Shown: positions 29,875-40,985, counted from the first letter of the stretch. The stretch: 64,000 nt of DNA from Liopterus haemorrhoidalis (GCA_963971575.1 OZ020616.1:7177934-7241933); one strand, 5' to 3'. A program made the numbers and translations. Notes: generated from the letters alone by a model not told the origin.

Positions 29875-30740
29875 TTTAGAATAGCCTATTCCAATAGGCT
29901 TTAGCTATCAATTTTTGTTTTGTAAAATTTGCAGGCCATAAATGAATAAAATATGAACTGCTCTCGTATAATTTCGTAATAGGAACGTAATGGCCCTAGT
30001 TATCCGATTTTTATTTTTCATCCTCCGCCTCTGCGAAAAGATGTTAACAACAGCCGATAAATATCACTAAAAACGCGCACTGTTCCAGAGTTCACGATCC
30101 CTGAATACACGGTGGCTTCCGTTTACAGATTCGTAGCAGATTAAACTATTTCATGTTATTTTTGCCGAGTGGACATAAGCCCTGGAAATGTGTTTGCAAA
30201 CGTTTCAGGAAACCATGTTTACTCCCACCCCTGATAAAATCACAGACGTACGTTCATAAATTTATACATACGTAGGTAGTAGTATTGGGTAAATATAGCT
30301 TTATTGATTTTTTTAAGTAAATTGTAGGATTTTTTTTATAATTTAGGTGAAAGCATTTTGTAAAATGTATGAATTTAAGGATTATTTTGGTATAAAAAAG
30401 TCATCAATAGATTGAAATATTTTATTAGAATATATTAGGATTATAAAATAGAATTTATCACTAAATTGTTATTAATCATCATCTACCGGTCTAATTTAGT
30501 GCTGAAAAAAGACTTTCCCATTACTCCCCTAAACTTTTTTGTTTTGAGCTAACAACAGCAAATTTTTGGCAATTGTCTTAGTAACGTCTATTCATCTGGT
30601 AACTGGTCTATCTCTAGTCCTAATAGAGACTTCTTCTTAGAGTGCCATGCTAGATGCTATGAACTGACGTTCGTATTGAACATACTCCGAGCGTAGGTTA
30701 TTTCCGCGCATACAGTTGTGTTGTGTGTATTGCCTGTATT
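29875..30740. other. AT-rich spacer
   Basis: No gene recognised. A short echo of the MITE end (AATAGCCTATTCC) is at about 29880-29893. Confidence 0.4.
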
Positions 30741-31308
30741 AGACCGGGAGCTCATGACAGTTTTGGTCTCCGATTTCATACAGCATGCCTTTTGGAGGAG
30801 AAAATATTTACCCTGTGACAACAAAAAAGGGATGGTACTAAACCCCTGCACACTTTCCGGTCATAGGAAAAATTGCATTTCCACTTAAACACAAAATGTT
30901 TGTGCTTTTCTCTGATTTAATATTGCTTGCCCTTTTGTCAAAAGAAAGTTATAACAAATTTAAAGTCTTTTAAATATATGCATGTGATTCGGAGGGTCCC
31001 AAAGGGCTCAAACGGTCACGTGATCTTGTAATAAAAAAATATGATTTTCCGCGTTTTCATACAGCATGCCTATAATTAAAAGACTTTAAATTTGTTATAA
31101 CTTTCTTTTGACAAAAGGGCAAGCAATATTAAATCAGAGAAAAACACAAAAATTTTGTGTTTAAGTGGAAATGCAATTTTCCCTATGACCGGAAAGCGTG
31201 CAGGGGTTTAGTACCATCCCTTTTTTGTTGTCACAGGGTAAATATTCTCTCCTCCAAAAGGAATGTTGTATGAAATCGGAGACCAAAAATGTCATGAGCT
31301 CCCGGTCT
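30741..31308. repeat. Fold-back element: two ~233-bp inverted arms
   Basis: Left arm 30741-30973 and right arm 31076-31308 are inverse copies with only scattered differences, separated by a ~100-bp spacer. The arms contain GACCGGGAGCTCATGACA and AACTTTCTTTTGACAAAAGG. Both arms give the same short frame starting MQGFSTIPFLLSQGKY, an effect of the duplication and not evidence of a gene. It resembles a fold-back transposon or an inverted duplication. Confidence 0.85.
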
Positions 31309-31339
31309 ATATATAACACAATCGTATGGGACCTACAAT

Positions 31340-31535
31340 TTATTATCGTGGAATCCGAACCAGTAATTACTTTGGGGAAATTTTACTAGGGCTTTTACCT
31401 CGGTGGTTGCCCGATGCCTTCTGAGGGAGAAATGGTCGGAAAAATGTAAGTTGTTTTTGCCGGTACCGGGAATTGAATCTTGGCCCGCCGCTCAGTAGTC
31501 CACGCACTAACTAACTGAGTCACGACCGTTCTCAG
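31340..31535 (-). repeat. tRNA-like SINE candidate
   Basis: On the minus strand GTGACTCAGTTAGTTAGTGC resembles an A-box region and GATTCAATTCCC, about 40 bases on, a B box. A further ~120 bp of unique-looking tail follows. T-arm pairing is poor, so it is a SINE or tRNA pseudogene at best. Confidence 0.4.
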
Positions 31536-31789
31536 TTAGAGAATCATTTCGTTGTGGATAAGACAAATTGTTAAAATTATAGAGAAAACTTCATATTTTT
31601 TGACAACAAAATACTAAACCAAATCTTCTCATCCAAGTTAAAACTATATATAATATATAAATACAGAGGCGGACTTACACCCCTCGGGGCCCCTGGCGCT
31701 AAACGCATGAGGGCCCTCTTCCCTGTTCCTTCAATATATTAATTTGTGCTAAATAAGAAAATATCCCCTGGGTCCCTGACAAGCGCCTG

Positions 31790-32130
31790 TCCGACCACAT
31801 ATGTAACTGTCTCCCTTAGATATAATTAACACCTAGCCGAAACCCTTGGACCTAGAAACATGAAATTCGGGGAGAAGTACTAGGGACGGATTTTTAGAAA
31901 TTTAATTCCGAAAGGGGTAAAATGTGTTTTCACGGATTTCTCAGTATATCTTAGGATAGATGATATATCGATTTTTTTAAGCTTACACATACAAATGTTT
32001 AAAAACATATTACACGATTTCGCCCTAATCAACCTTTGCATGAATTTACATTAAGTATGAATTATAGAACCTTTTGTATTTTCTGTGTTTGTTGAGTTAT
32101 AATATTCCTTATTGGCATATAACCCAATAT
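31790..32130 (+). repeat. Interspersed repeat (CCTAGAAA...TGTGTTTGTTGA family), copy 1
   Basis: Blocks GAAACCCTTGGACCTAGAAA, TTCCGAAAGGGGTAAAATGT and TTCTGTGTTTGTTGAGTTAT occur in the same order, inverted, at 36590-37205. Before it, 31668-31720 has a GGCGGACTTACACC start that resembles a hAT-like end. Non-coding. Confidence 0.55.
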
Positions 32131-32195
32131 TTTGGTAAAATATGATTTTGCCGTTGTCTATAATAAAGGAGACATATGTAGGTATTAGTTTAAAG

Positions 32196-32210
32196 CCCCC
32201 CCCCCCCCCC
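32196..32210. repeat. Poly-C tract
   Basis: A run of about 15 C, followed shortly by six more C. Confidence 0.9.
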
Positions 32211-32339
32211 ATAACCCCCCAAATATTCGTCTATTACAAAAATGATTTGTTGTCTTACTATGAACTATGACTATGAGTCAATAATAAGGGAGATATTTTA
32301 AGTTTTTTAATAAACAGTTTTAACCCTGAAACACCCACC

Positions 32340-32515
32340 TAGATTAAAAATTTTGAGATGCATTAATGCCTATGTTCAAATCCTGGTTTAACTCTTTTAT
32401 CGTGCCAAATTACTTGAAATGCGTCCAGCAGTTTTTGCGTGAATCTGAGACAGACAGACAGACAAAAAAAAAACAGAGTGGTCTCCAATTTTATTAATAT
32501 AGATTGTTGCAAAAG
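32340..32515 (+). repeat. GACAGACA-bearing repeat tail
   Basis: GCGTCCAGCAGTTTTTGCGT, then GAATCTGAGACAGACAGACA and ATTTTATTAATATAGA. This is the layout of a repeat 3' end that is widespread in insects and usually ends in a ...TTTATTAATATAGAT-like tail. The family is not resolved. Confidence 0.5.
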
Positions 32516-33257
32516 TAAACAAAAAACAAATATCAACCCTATGCCTACACCAACAACAAAATAAACTATTTTCCAAATTTGCGAGTAAACCGACACCTGT
32601 CAAATTTTATTGAAACCAAATGACATTTGGTAATAATTCAATCAGGAACAAGAGCCTGGCCATTTTTCAAACTGTAAAAAACACCCCATTAAATAGCAAT
32701 AATGCATTTCGAGCAGGGCATAAATCTCATTGGACAAACCTGTCGCTTTTGTTCTATTTAAAGCTAGATTCAACCAGCCCTGCTTCTGAATAGGGTACAC
32801 ATCATTGGGTCTAGCGTAGGGCACAATAGAATACAACTAGGTTACTTCAGCCATTTTCATATTTAATTACATTTGGTAAAATGAAGTGTTATGAATTACA
32901 TATTATGTTATCTAGGACAGAGTTATGTATTTTGTGGTACATAATTTCATTATAGAAGTTTGTCGCGTTCACGTAATTTAATTATTTGTAATAAGAAAAA
33001 TTGATAAATTGTTTTATAAATGATGTATCTTCTGAATATTTTATGTCACATTTGAAATATATATAACTGGTGATCTAGAATTTCTGAAAGATTAATTTCG
33101 CTTTCGGACAATTATTTTGCCATCCAGCTTGGTTTAACATGGAGATTATTCAACTTATTCGCTTGCTGGTTCCAGGTTCAGAGAGAACAAATGTTTCTTT
33201 TATGCCTGGGATTTTTGTTTCATATACCTATTTAGTGTTTCGTTGGTATAGGAAACG
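32516..33257. other. AT-rich spacer
   Basis: Only chance frames. No recognisable features. Confidence 0.4.
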
Positions 33258-33420
33258 TTTACATCGTCACTCGTATGTCTAAGAGTACGTAATAATCGTG
33301 GTTAAACGAGTGGATCTAGATAGTTGACATTTGGCATGCCTTTACCATTCTTTAATCCGCACATAGCAAAAATTCTAAGAATTTATAAGCGCTCTAAATT
33401 TATAAACAAATGTACCTAGT
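33258..33420 (+). repeat. Diverged part of the hairpin/GTCT repeat
   Basis: Contains GTCACTCGTATGTC, TTGACATTTGGCATGCCTTT and AATCCGCACATAGCAAAAAT, paralleling 5115-5250, but without the leading hairpin. Confidence 0.45.
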
Positions 33421-33797
33421 AGGGTATTTTTCTATTTCTATTTATTTATTTTAATATGAATATAATTTATTCATATTAATGAACGGTGATCAATATTAAT
33501 TCACCGTATTTTTATTCCATGGATATATAATTTTATTCCAGGAACTGAATTTTGTGAGTAATGTCACTTTTGAGCATGTGCAAGTAACATGTATTTGCAA
33601 CGAATCGGCTAGTCTGCCCGGACAAAGATAAAATTTCATAAACCACCCATCACAAGAATCTCTTTGAAAGGCATTTTTTGGGATTTTTAAAAGGGTACAA
33701 ATTTTTAAGAATTCAGATAAAATATAAAATAAAATTAGAAACCTTACGTTATAGCACGCAACTTTAGAATCATATTTTTAAATGTTCATTGTTCATT
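33421..33797. other. AT-rich spacer with small palindromes
   Basis: TAATATGAATA/TTCATATTA and ACGGTGA/TTCACCGT pairs occur at about 33450-33510. No gene. Confidence 0.4.
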
Positions 33798-33869
33798 CAT
33801 TGTTCAAGGAGACATTTGTTCAGAGTTATTGCTTAATAACTTTGAACACTAGCATCTCCTTGAACAATG
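33798..33869 (+). other. 72-nt stem-loop, precursor-microRNA-like shape
   Basis: Outer stem CATTGTTCAAGGAGA (33798-33812) pairs perfectly with TCTCCTTGAACAATG (33855-33869). After an asymmetric internal loop, GTTCAGAGTTATT pairs with AATAACTTTGAAC, including one G-U pair, around a GCTT loop. Size and shape would suit a pre-miRNA, but a small MITE remnant is equally possible. Expression is unknown. Confidence 0.4.
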
Positions 33870-34762
33870 CTTAACCCCTTTTTCCTAGAAATGACTTATA
33901 AAAACACATGTCTCTCTGAAAACGAGATCAGACAGTATTCGGTCCGGTTAGCAAGTTTTTTTCTCCATTCAGAAAAAAAAATAATAAGATATGCAATAAA
34001 ACAATTTTAAAAACTTATTGAAAATTATTCTTCTTCATATTATTATGAACAGAATCATCAGTTTTTAAAATTACTTCAAGATCTATTTTTTTATAACTAA
34101 TATTTTTAATGATAGAAAAAATAGTTGCTGCATTATTAATAATGTACAAAGGAGGGGGCTTTGACATAAATCTTTGAAAAACCTGTCGCATTATTTCTCT
34201 TTAACATCACTACCCCTACTTATGACTCGAATACACACGTCATTGATTCTGCCCGCTGAGTTCCGGGGTCACATCCCATCAACTGTCCCCAATGGGGATG
34301 GGACATCACAATAATGGTAAATAATAAATGATCACTGAATCAAATTATCTAGAGGACATACCGCATAAAAATCAAAGAGCACTGATTTGGTTTCGAAGCA
34401 GTTGTTTGTATAATACTCTCATAGACGTAAGAATATATAGATATATTATTTACCTATATACATAAGGTGTCCATGTCTACAGAACATAAAACCGGGACAC
34501 CTACCTCATGCACCCCAATTTCAATGCATAAATTTGAGCGTATTTTGTCTTATACACGATAAATCTTAAAAAAACAACTAAAAGTAAAATTACTGAAGCC
34601 CTTAAAATACAATTTTTTTATTTATTCTAATTAGCACCAATATGTACTTAATCAAACCACTAATTTATTTTTTCAAAAGAACACGCAAATTTACATCATT
34701 CAATTCGTAAAATAATTATTTTTTATTTTAAACAAAAGAAGACTCTAGCTCTTATAGTTATG
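33870..34762. other. AT-rich spacer
   Basis: No gene. Short self-complementary GTCCCCAATGGGGATGGGAC at 34285-34304. Confidence 0.4.
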
Positions 34763-34955
34763 GCCTCAGTTTTCAAAAGCCCCAATTGTGTAGGGCCCGA
34801 ATTGTCAATCGCCCCAGTTGTTAATGGCCCCAGTTGTGAAAAGCCTCAATTGTGTACGGCCCGAATTGTGCATCGCCCCAGTTGTTAATGGCCCCAGTTG
34901 TGAAAAGCCCCAATTGTGAACGGCCCGAATTGTCTTACAGCCCCAGTTGTCTAGT
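34763..34955. repeat. Minisatellite with ~16-bp monomers in 64-bp higher-order units
   Basis: Monomers are variants of GGCCCCAGTTGTTAAT. The marker GCCCGAATTGT recurs at about 34795, 34860 and 34923, giving a ~64-bp superunit of four monomers. A frame through it (from 34852) is only the repeat in translation. Confidence 0.85.
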
Positions 34956-35069
34956 TACCATTTTTTTTTACGTTAAATACTTATTTGTTTATATTTATCT
35001 CGTGATGCTTTTTTATGAACTCTCAGTATTTTACCATTATGTGGGCCAAAGAGCTGTATAAACATACAA

Positions 35070-35195
35070 AATTTCAACTTTCTATGTTCAGCTATTTGGT
35101 TTCAATTTCTACCGTACACGTAGACAGACAGACATATGCATGATTGACATTTATAAGGGTTTTTTGGTGGTCATACCTGCAAAACCTTAAAAACA
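35070..35195 (-). repeat. Interspersed hairpin repeat, copy 2
   Basis: The minus strand carries AAGGTTTTGCAGGTATGACC, ACCAAAAAACCCTTATAAAT and a short GTCT run. Its order matches 5068-5250. Confidence 0.6.
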
Positions 35196-36324
35196 ACATA
35201 TACAAAAAATGATTTTAAAGTCAGTAAAAAAATTAAATAAATAAATAAATACCTGCAAAAGCTTAAAAACAACATACACAAAAAATTATTTTAAAGTCAG
35301 TAGAACTTTTATATTCCAATAATTCTAGATTTAATATCGTAGGGATTCAAAAGTCTCTAATGAAAAACTTTAGCGGTTTGTGGTATTGAATTGATGTTAT
35401 CTCTATAGAATTATCTCTATAGCATCGAATTATCAATGGTACAAACCACAAAAAATCTAATAGCAGTTATTTCGGTAAGCAGTTGTCGTGCTGCATTGTT
35501 GTGTTCGGTGACATATCGTATTAAGTGTATTGATGTACGGGGTCTTTGTTAGGGCATTGTGCTTTTAAAAAGCGTTTCGGTAATTGAATGGAGCCATTGT
35601 TGGTTATGTCCCCGAGATACGATACGATACCTACCAGGAAAGAACGACAGATGACATCTACTGTTTGGGTTTATCAACTAAACGAACTGCACTTTTATAA
35701 TGTATTACCAGATAATAATATATAACAAAAATAAAAAATATATTGTGATAGAAAAGAAAAAAAAAAAAAAACTAAACAATAGAGTTTTACGTAGGAAATA
35801 CGTAGTTTTCGATATATTTTCATTTAATTTTTTTTTTAAATATTTTTTTTTTTATTATTTATAGAAGAATTAACATTTACAGGTTTAAACCAAATAATTC
35901 ATAGTGAAAAAAGATCACACCTAATAATTTTAGAAGAACAATAAAAAATTAAATACAATTCGTGATAAAAAAAACTTTACTTCACAGAAATTAGTACACA
36001 AATAACCATTTTCTTCAATTAACACCAAAATATTATTATTATTACTTTAGTTATGCCAATTTTCCAAAATATTTGTTATTTTTTTGCCTAAACTTGCAGA
36101 AGGTAAACTGGAGTATGGCATGAGGATCTAAACCATATTTGCGTTTTTTCGTCCCCATTTCTGTGGATTTTCAAGGCTCCATATGAGCTCTGTAGGCTGA
36201 TTTTACACCGATTTTTTAAGCACCGATGTCTATAATTATTGAAGGTAATAACCTCAAAAAATTAAAAATAATATTATGTTATATTTGTGCAAGTTCATCG
36301 CTAGATTCCGGTACCGAAACGAAA
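35196..36324. other. AT-rich spacer with an imperfect hairpin
   Basis: Around 35375-35450, GGTTTGTGGTATTGAATTGA pairs imperfectly with a later inverse segment around a TTATCTCTATAG duplication. Several A and T homopolymers occur. No gene recognised. Confidence 0.4.
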
Positions 36325-36416
36325 AAGGGGCTAATTGTTTCTGGAAACCAGAATGCCAAAGAACCTGTAGAACTTGTGGAGAAGCCACAGAGACAATCCA
36401 ACATCTCATCCTTTAT
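36325..36416 (+). pseudogene. LINE cysteine-histidine knuckle fragment
   Basis: The reading ECQRTCRTCGEATETIQHLI gives a CxxC...H pattern like the C-terminal knuckle of R2- or I-type LINEs. It is only about 30 codons and is cut off at the palindrome that begins at 36417. Confidence 0.4.
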
Positions 36417-36640
36417 CTAAAGGGGTGAATTATATAAGCCGTCTTATTTCCTGTGTTTGTTGAATTATAACATTCCTCCTACTCCGCTACAGGACAATAG
36501 ATGTTTTTTTTTTTTTATTTATAAAACAATAAATAAAAAAAAAAAAAAAAAAACATCTATTGTACTGTAGCGGAGTAGGAGGAATGTTATAATTCAACAA
36601 ACACAGGAAATAAGACGGCTTATATAATTCACCCCTTTAG
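36417..36640. repeat. 224-bp near-perfect palindrome
   Basis: From CTAAAGGGGTGAATTATATA to its complement TATATAATTCACCCCTTTAG, the ~95-bp arms differ by a single base that I can see (CAGGACAAT versus CAGTACAAT). The centre is a T tract, ATTTATAAAACAATAAAT, and an A tract, also largely complementary. Such a sequence can extrude a cruciform. Confidence 0.9.
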
Positions 36641-37205
36641 GTGGTGATTTGGACAAAATCCTGAAATAAGTTTTTCGTAATTTGTATGAATAATCTCTGT
36701 AAGCAAAAACCAAATCGTTATCTTATTGGCCCTAAGAGATATTAAAGAATCCTTGAAATCACATTTTACCCCTTTTCGCCCTTTAGAGATGCAATTTTAA
36801 AAAACTGTCAAAACCATTTCGAGATATTTTAAAAAGACACATATGTGACATAAAGAAATGTTGTAACTCAACAAACACAGGATATACGACGGGATGTATA
36901 ATGCATCCCGATTATAGATCAACCCTTTAGGGGTTGATTAGGACAAAATCCTTAAATAAGTTTTTCGGAATATGTATGGGTAATCCTTGTAAGCAAAAAC
37001 TAATTCGATTACCCATCGGCCCTAAGAGATATTAAGGAATCCGTAAAATCACATTATACCCCTTTTCACCCCTTAGCGGTTGAATTTCGAAAAATTCCTT
37101 CTTAATGAGTGTCAACGTCATGGAGGGAATATACTCTCCTAATTGCAAATTTCTAGGCCCAGGGGTTCGGGCTGGGCGGTGATGAGTGAGTCAGTCAGGA
37201 TATTC
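36590..37205 (-). repeat. Tandem pair of the CCTAGAAA/TGTGTTTGTTGA repeat, copy 2
   Basis: Two units of ~260 bp, near 36590-36845 and 36850-37100. Each holds CCTTTAG...TTGATTAGGACAAAATCC, ATAAGTTTTTCG and GGCCCTAAGAGATATTAA. The block ends CCAGGGGTTCGGGCTGGGCG and GAGTGAGTCAGTCAG. Inverted relative to 31790-32130. Confidence 0.65.
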
Positions 37206-37206
37206 G

Positions 37207-37208
37207 CT

Positions 37209-37242
<34 letters not shown>

Positions 37243-37245
37243 TAA
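37207..37245. repeat. (TA)n microsatellite
   Basis: About 15 TA units with a CA interruption near the end. Confidence 0.9.
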
Positions 37246-37464
37246 CACTAAGTTTTTTTTTTCTACACAAAAAAAAAATGTAAAAAATAATAACATATTT
37301 TGGGAATTTGGCAGAATTGAAGTAATAATAACAGTTTTGCGTTAATTGAAGCAAAAAGGATATTTTTCTAGAATTTGAAAAATTTACCAACTTTGCGGAG
37401 AAACTGTCCATTTCATAAAAAAAACTTATGAATGCCAAGTTATAGAGAATTTATTCTTCTTTAA

Positions 37465-38421
37465 CCCTAGCTGGACCAAAATAATTTTGATTTTTTTGTG
37501 ACAAAAAATGGGTCATACGTGACCCACTTTTCAAAATGTGTTTAAGACCCATATTTCAAGTTTTATATTTATGTCCACTTAAGGGGCCTATTCTGTAACT
37601 TTTAACAAGATCTCAAGATGTTAATTTTACTTGTACATAGTATGTTTTCATAGTAATCTGTCAATTTAACACCATGTCAAAAATCACAGAATAGGGTCTA
37701 AATAATTTAATTTTGAATAATAAAAGTGAGTAAAACATTATAAAAAAAATTATTTATGACATTGCCAAATCAAACAGAATTCATAAATTTAATATATATC
37801 AAAATATAATAATTACATAGACACAAAAATATAATTACATATAACATATCAGAAGAATTTTAATTATTCTCCATATTCATCTTTTTGGCAGTAATTGCAA
37901 GTAATTTGTTTTATTGCTATTACAGTTGAATGTTTTGGACAAACGAATTTATTGCATTTGTCACATTTCTTTGCATATTAGTTATGATTTCCATGGCAAC
38001 TAAAAAAACGGCCTCGTTTATTTCCTGAACTGCTCGGACCTTTTCTAATATTAATAATAATAATATTATAATACAAACAGAACAGTATCTTAGCTCGGTC
38101 GATTGAGATATGATGAAAAAGCAACTGTGAAACTAATAAACTTGTCAAAACTTGCATTATTGCAGGTGTGTAATTACGCATTACGTATTGATATAAGACA
38201 TTACTAACAAATCCCAAAATCGCGTCAGGCTAGACCCGAACTGTAAAACAAGAAATCGGCTTGATAAAAAAAAAGTTTATCATCATAAAATAAATAGTTG
38301 TAATATATAAGGAAAAGTCCTAGTACGACAATAAATAGTAGTAAACTCTAAAAAATAAAAGAGTTATTTAAAAAAAATCAACTTTCGGGTCAAATTTGAC
38401 CCATAAATGGTCTGGCAAGGG
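37465..38421 (-). mobile_element. Second piggyBac-family relic with TTAA duplication
   Basis: Starts CCCTAGCTGGACC and ends GGTCTGGCAAGGG (10 of 13 inverted positions match), flanked by TTAA at 37461-37464 and 38422-38425. Subterminal GGGTCATACGTGACCC and GGGTCAAATTTGACCC are self-complementary. The 957-bp length means most of the transposase is gone. Confidence 0.8.
37870..38217 (-). pseudogene. piggyBac transposase C-terminal remnant
   Basis: A minus-strand frame (38217-37978) ends after GPSSSGNKRGRFFSCHGNHN at a TAA. Past the stop it continues as AKKCDKCNKFVCPKHSTVIA and ITCNYCQKDE. This is the CxxC...CxxH...CxxC arrangement of the piggyBac cysteine-rich domain. Part of the region before it (YTPAIMQVLTSLLVSQLLF) may be the end of the catalytic region. 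The catalytic Asp residues are not seen. Location near one TIR and orientation fit the element. Confidence 0.65.
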
Positions 38422-38425
38422 TTAA

Positions 38426-39383
38426 TTCAGAATAGACATACTTTTTTCAAATTTGGCAATGGAACGGAGATATATACGTTTATTTCAAAGTTACGCCAAA
38501 AAATTTGAATTACAAAATGTGGCCTCGAAAATTGTGCTTGAAGACCTATTAAAAATAATAAATAATAATAGGTTTCCAACGCCTAGATATGCGTATAAGG
38601 GGCAGAGAAGGTAAGTTCTTTGTTTCTGCCAGCCATAGTTACGAAAGCAACATGGTCAGTGTGACATTTTGACTGATCCTATTATCCCTGTATAAACAGG
38701 TATTAATTTTAAGTTTTAATCGCACCAGTTTCCAAACAAAAAAAAAAAACAAAAAAACTCGCGTTGTTTTTACGAACAGAACGTATTTCTTGGACTAATT
38801 CTCAATATCATTATATTTATTTGGAACAGTTATCTAGGAAGCCAGTAGAATTTATAAAGTGTTCTTATTGCCATTTGTTTTATTTTGATGTTGAAGAATT
38901 TCCAATTAATTATCCCAGTTTCTAACCTAACCTAACCTCAAAAGTTGTGAAGTGAACTCTTGCATCTAAAGACGGTTATCGTGTTTGATTTGGTTGATTG
39001 TAACTGAAGTTAAACGTTTCAGTATTTCAGATTAATTAAAGTTAATTCTGTAATCTAGTGCTACACAATATAGATAATTGTTGAGTGAAAATTCAATTAG
39101 TGTTTAGTATATTGTACGTTCATACTGTATTATTTTTTGGTTTCCACAGTTAATTGACATAGAATGTAATATTAATTAAATTCTCACAAGCTTGCAAAAG
39201 AGACAAGAGGGAGTTAACGAATATGCAATTTATTTGTTAAATATATCATTTAAGTAGGAAATGTTAATTGTGTTCATTTCATTTGCGGTTTTCTGTTTAG
39301 TTAAATAATTAGGAACTTATTGACATCTGTGCCTAAATTGCTGATCCAGGTATTTTAAATTTTGATGTATTCATATATATGTA
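38426..39383. other. AT-rich spacer, no gene called
   Basis: Contains CTAACCTAACCTAACC at about 38922-38937, a short run of the insect telomere-like pentamer. Nothing else recognised. Confidence 0.4.
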
Positions 39384-39593
39384 CGGAGTGATTATTTAAT
39401 GGCGAGACGACGTTACTGGAAGTTTTAATAATTTGCCGTTTCATACACATCGTTGCAGGCGATTATACGCGCATGCGCATAATCTTTTTTTCTTCATAAT
39501 AAAATTTTCTTCAAAGTTATTATAGTCATAGTATTCACCAGTATTTGGGTGTAAAATTCGGTGACGTCGTCTCGCCATTAAATAATCACTCTG
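39384..39593. mobile_element. 210-bp Tc1/mariner-type MITE
   Basis: CGGAGTGATTATTTAATGG begins a ~31-bp terminal inverted repeat (one or two mismatches) and TA flanks both ends (39382-39383, 39594-39595). Interior AT-rich and non-coding. Confidence 0.8.
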
Positions 39594-39636
39594 TACATAC
39601 AGAATTTAGGGTATTTTTAATATTCAGTTTCATTTT

Positions 39637-39763
39637 TAGGGTTTTGTAGGCATGACCAAAAAACCCTTATAACGTCACTCGTGTTTGAGTAGAAATTCTA
39701 CTCAAACGGCTGTATATAGAAAGTTGAAATTTGGCATGCTTGTACAACTCTTTGATCTATATA
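39637..39763 (+). repeat. Interspersed hairpin repeat, copy 3
   Basis: AGGGTTTTGTAGGCATGACC, AAAAAACCCTTATAACGTCA and GGCATGCTTGTACAACTCTT are in the same order as 5068-5250. The (GTCT)n run is missing. Confidence 0.65.
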
Positions 39764-39937
39764 TGAGGTCTGTTCATACAATAACATTTTGAATCGCGCG
39801 CCAACGGGTAAATTTAGTGATATACGGTTGGTAGCATTGCGTTGCGCATAAATTTCTTTGCAACAACATGTTCTTGGACTGTTGATAACTCGTTTAGTTT
39901 TCGTGATATTATTATTTGAGTGCAACGTGTTTAAGTG

Positions 39938-40306
39938 TTAGTGGCGCTTTTTGGAATGTACTATTTTCTGGAGCAACGATGCAACGTAAAATGTTGCATG
40001 AAACTGGAGAAAACTTTGGAATGTTACATAGTCATTGGCTTGTTCAAGGTGTTGCCGACAAACGTCCACTCGATTTTCTTTCTGTAATTCGGTCATCAAA
40101 CTAGGAATAAATTTTGCTGCAACTCGATGCTTGTTCAACTTTTCAGTCAAAATTTCATGGAATGACCCATGTAAAATGCCAACCTCTTCTGAAATTTCTC
40201 TGACAGTCAGTCGGCGATTTGCAAGCACCAGAGTGATAATTTTCTGAACGTAAGAGTACATTAATTGAACGTTATTATTATTGGTAGAATTAGGAAATAA
40301 TTTCAT
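39938..40306 (-). pseudogene. Mariner transposase N-terminal half, inverted
   Basis: The minus-strand frame contains VQKIITLVLANRRLTVREIS, EEVGILHGSFHEILTEKLN and RVAAKFIPSLMTELQKENRV, followed by CRQHLEQANDY. This is the second HTH and the linker to the DDE domain of SETMAR-type mariners. After that the reading is unfamiliar (from QSFLQFHATF). The start of the protein is missing. Orientation is opposite to the leader and to the catalytic end of the same element. Confidence 0.65.
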
Positions 40307-40679
40307 TCAGCTTTTTGGACAAGAAGCGTTTATTTTAAACAACACAACGTTTCACCAACAACATTGTTGGCTTCTTCAGGTGCTATAACAATAACATACA
40401 ATAAAGTCACCATCTTATATAGTTTTAAATTAATTTACCTATGTTAGTTAAACGTCACTCTAACAACATGTACATCAGTCATCACCAAGGATGGTGAAAT
40501 TGCAGAATTAACATTGACAAAACATTTTGTAGTTGAAAAATACAGAAAATATGAAAAACAGGAAATAAATTTAAATATTATATTATAATAACCAACGGTA
40601 GTGACTGTTAGTTAAATTTTAAATATTAAACAAAGAGACTAGTGATAAATTTAATAATATCAAAGATTAACAAAATTCA

Positions 40680-40985
40680 AACATTGCGAATGATAGTAAA
40701 ACGGACAAGTTCCCACACAGCACGTCAAACATTTAATTATTTTAAGGAGAAAAACATCGAATTAATGTCTCATTGTCCGTATTTACCAGATTTATCTCCT
40801 AACGACTTTATTTTGTTCCCCAATGTCAAACACAAAATACGTGGACAGTGATTTTCATTACCTCAAGAAGTTGCTGAAGCCTTCGAAAACCATGAAAAAC
40901 TTCAGAGTGGAAAAAATGTTTTGAGAATTGGTTTGAACGCATGCAAAAGTGTATAAAATCTTAAAGGCGATTATTTTACAAAGCA
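40680..40985 (+). pseudogene. Mariner transposase C-terminal part
   Basis: The plus-strand frame reads SSHTARQTFNYFKEKNIELM, then HCPYLPDLSPNDFILFPNVK, the region of the third catalytic Asp (SPND). The second Asp just before SSHTA is not readable. After a stop at 40849 it continues as SLPQEVAEAFENHE. The C terminus is recognisable up to about 40985. Dead through stops and missing parts. Confidence 0.65.

Noticed and set aside
30657..31389. Two paralogous small genes starting MQGFSTIPFLLSQGKY
   Set aside because: The shared frame arises because the arms are inverted copies; there is no independent sign of coding.
34763..34955. CRISPR-like array
   Set aside because: Monomers are ~16 bp with no unique spacers; it is a minisatellite.
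38922..38937. Telomere repeat array
   Set aside because: Only about three CCTAA units; too short, and no subtelomeric context.
39916..40247. Plus-strand frames over the inverted mariner segment
   Set aside because: They lie opposite the recognised minus-strand transposase frame and match nothing.
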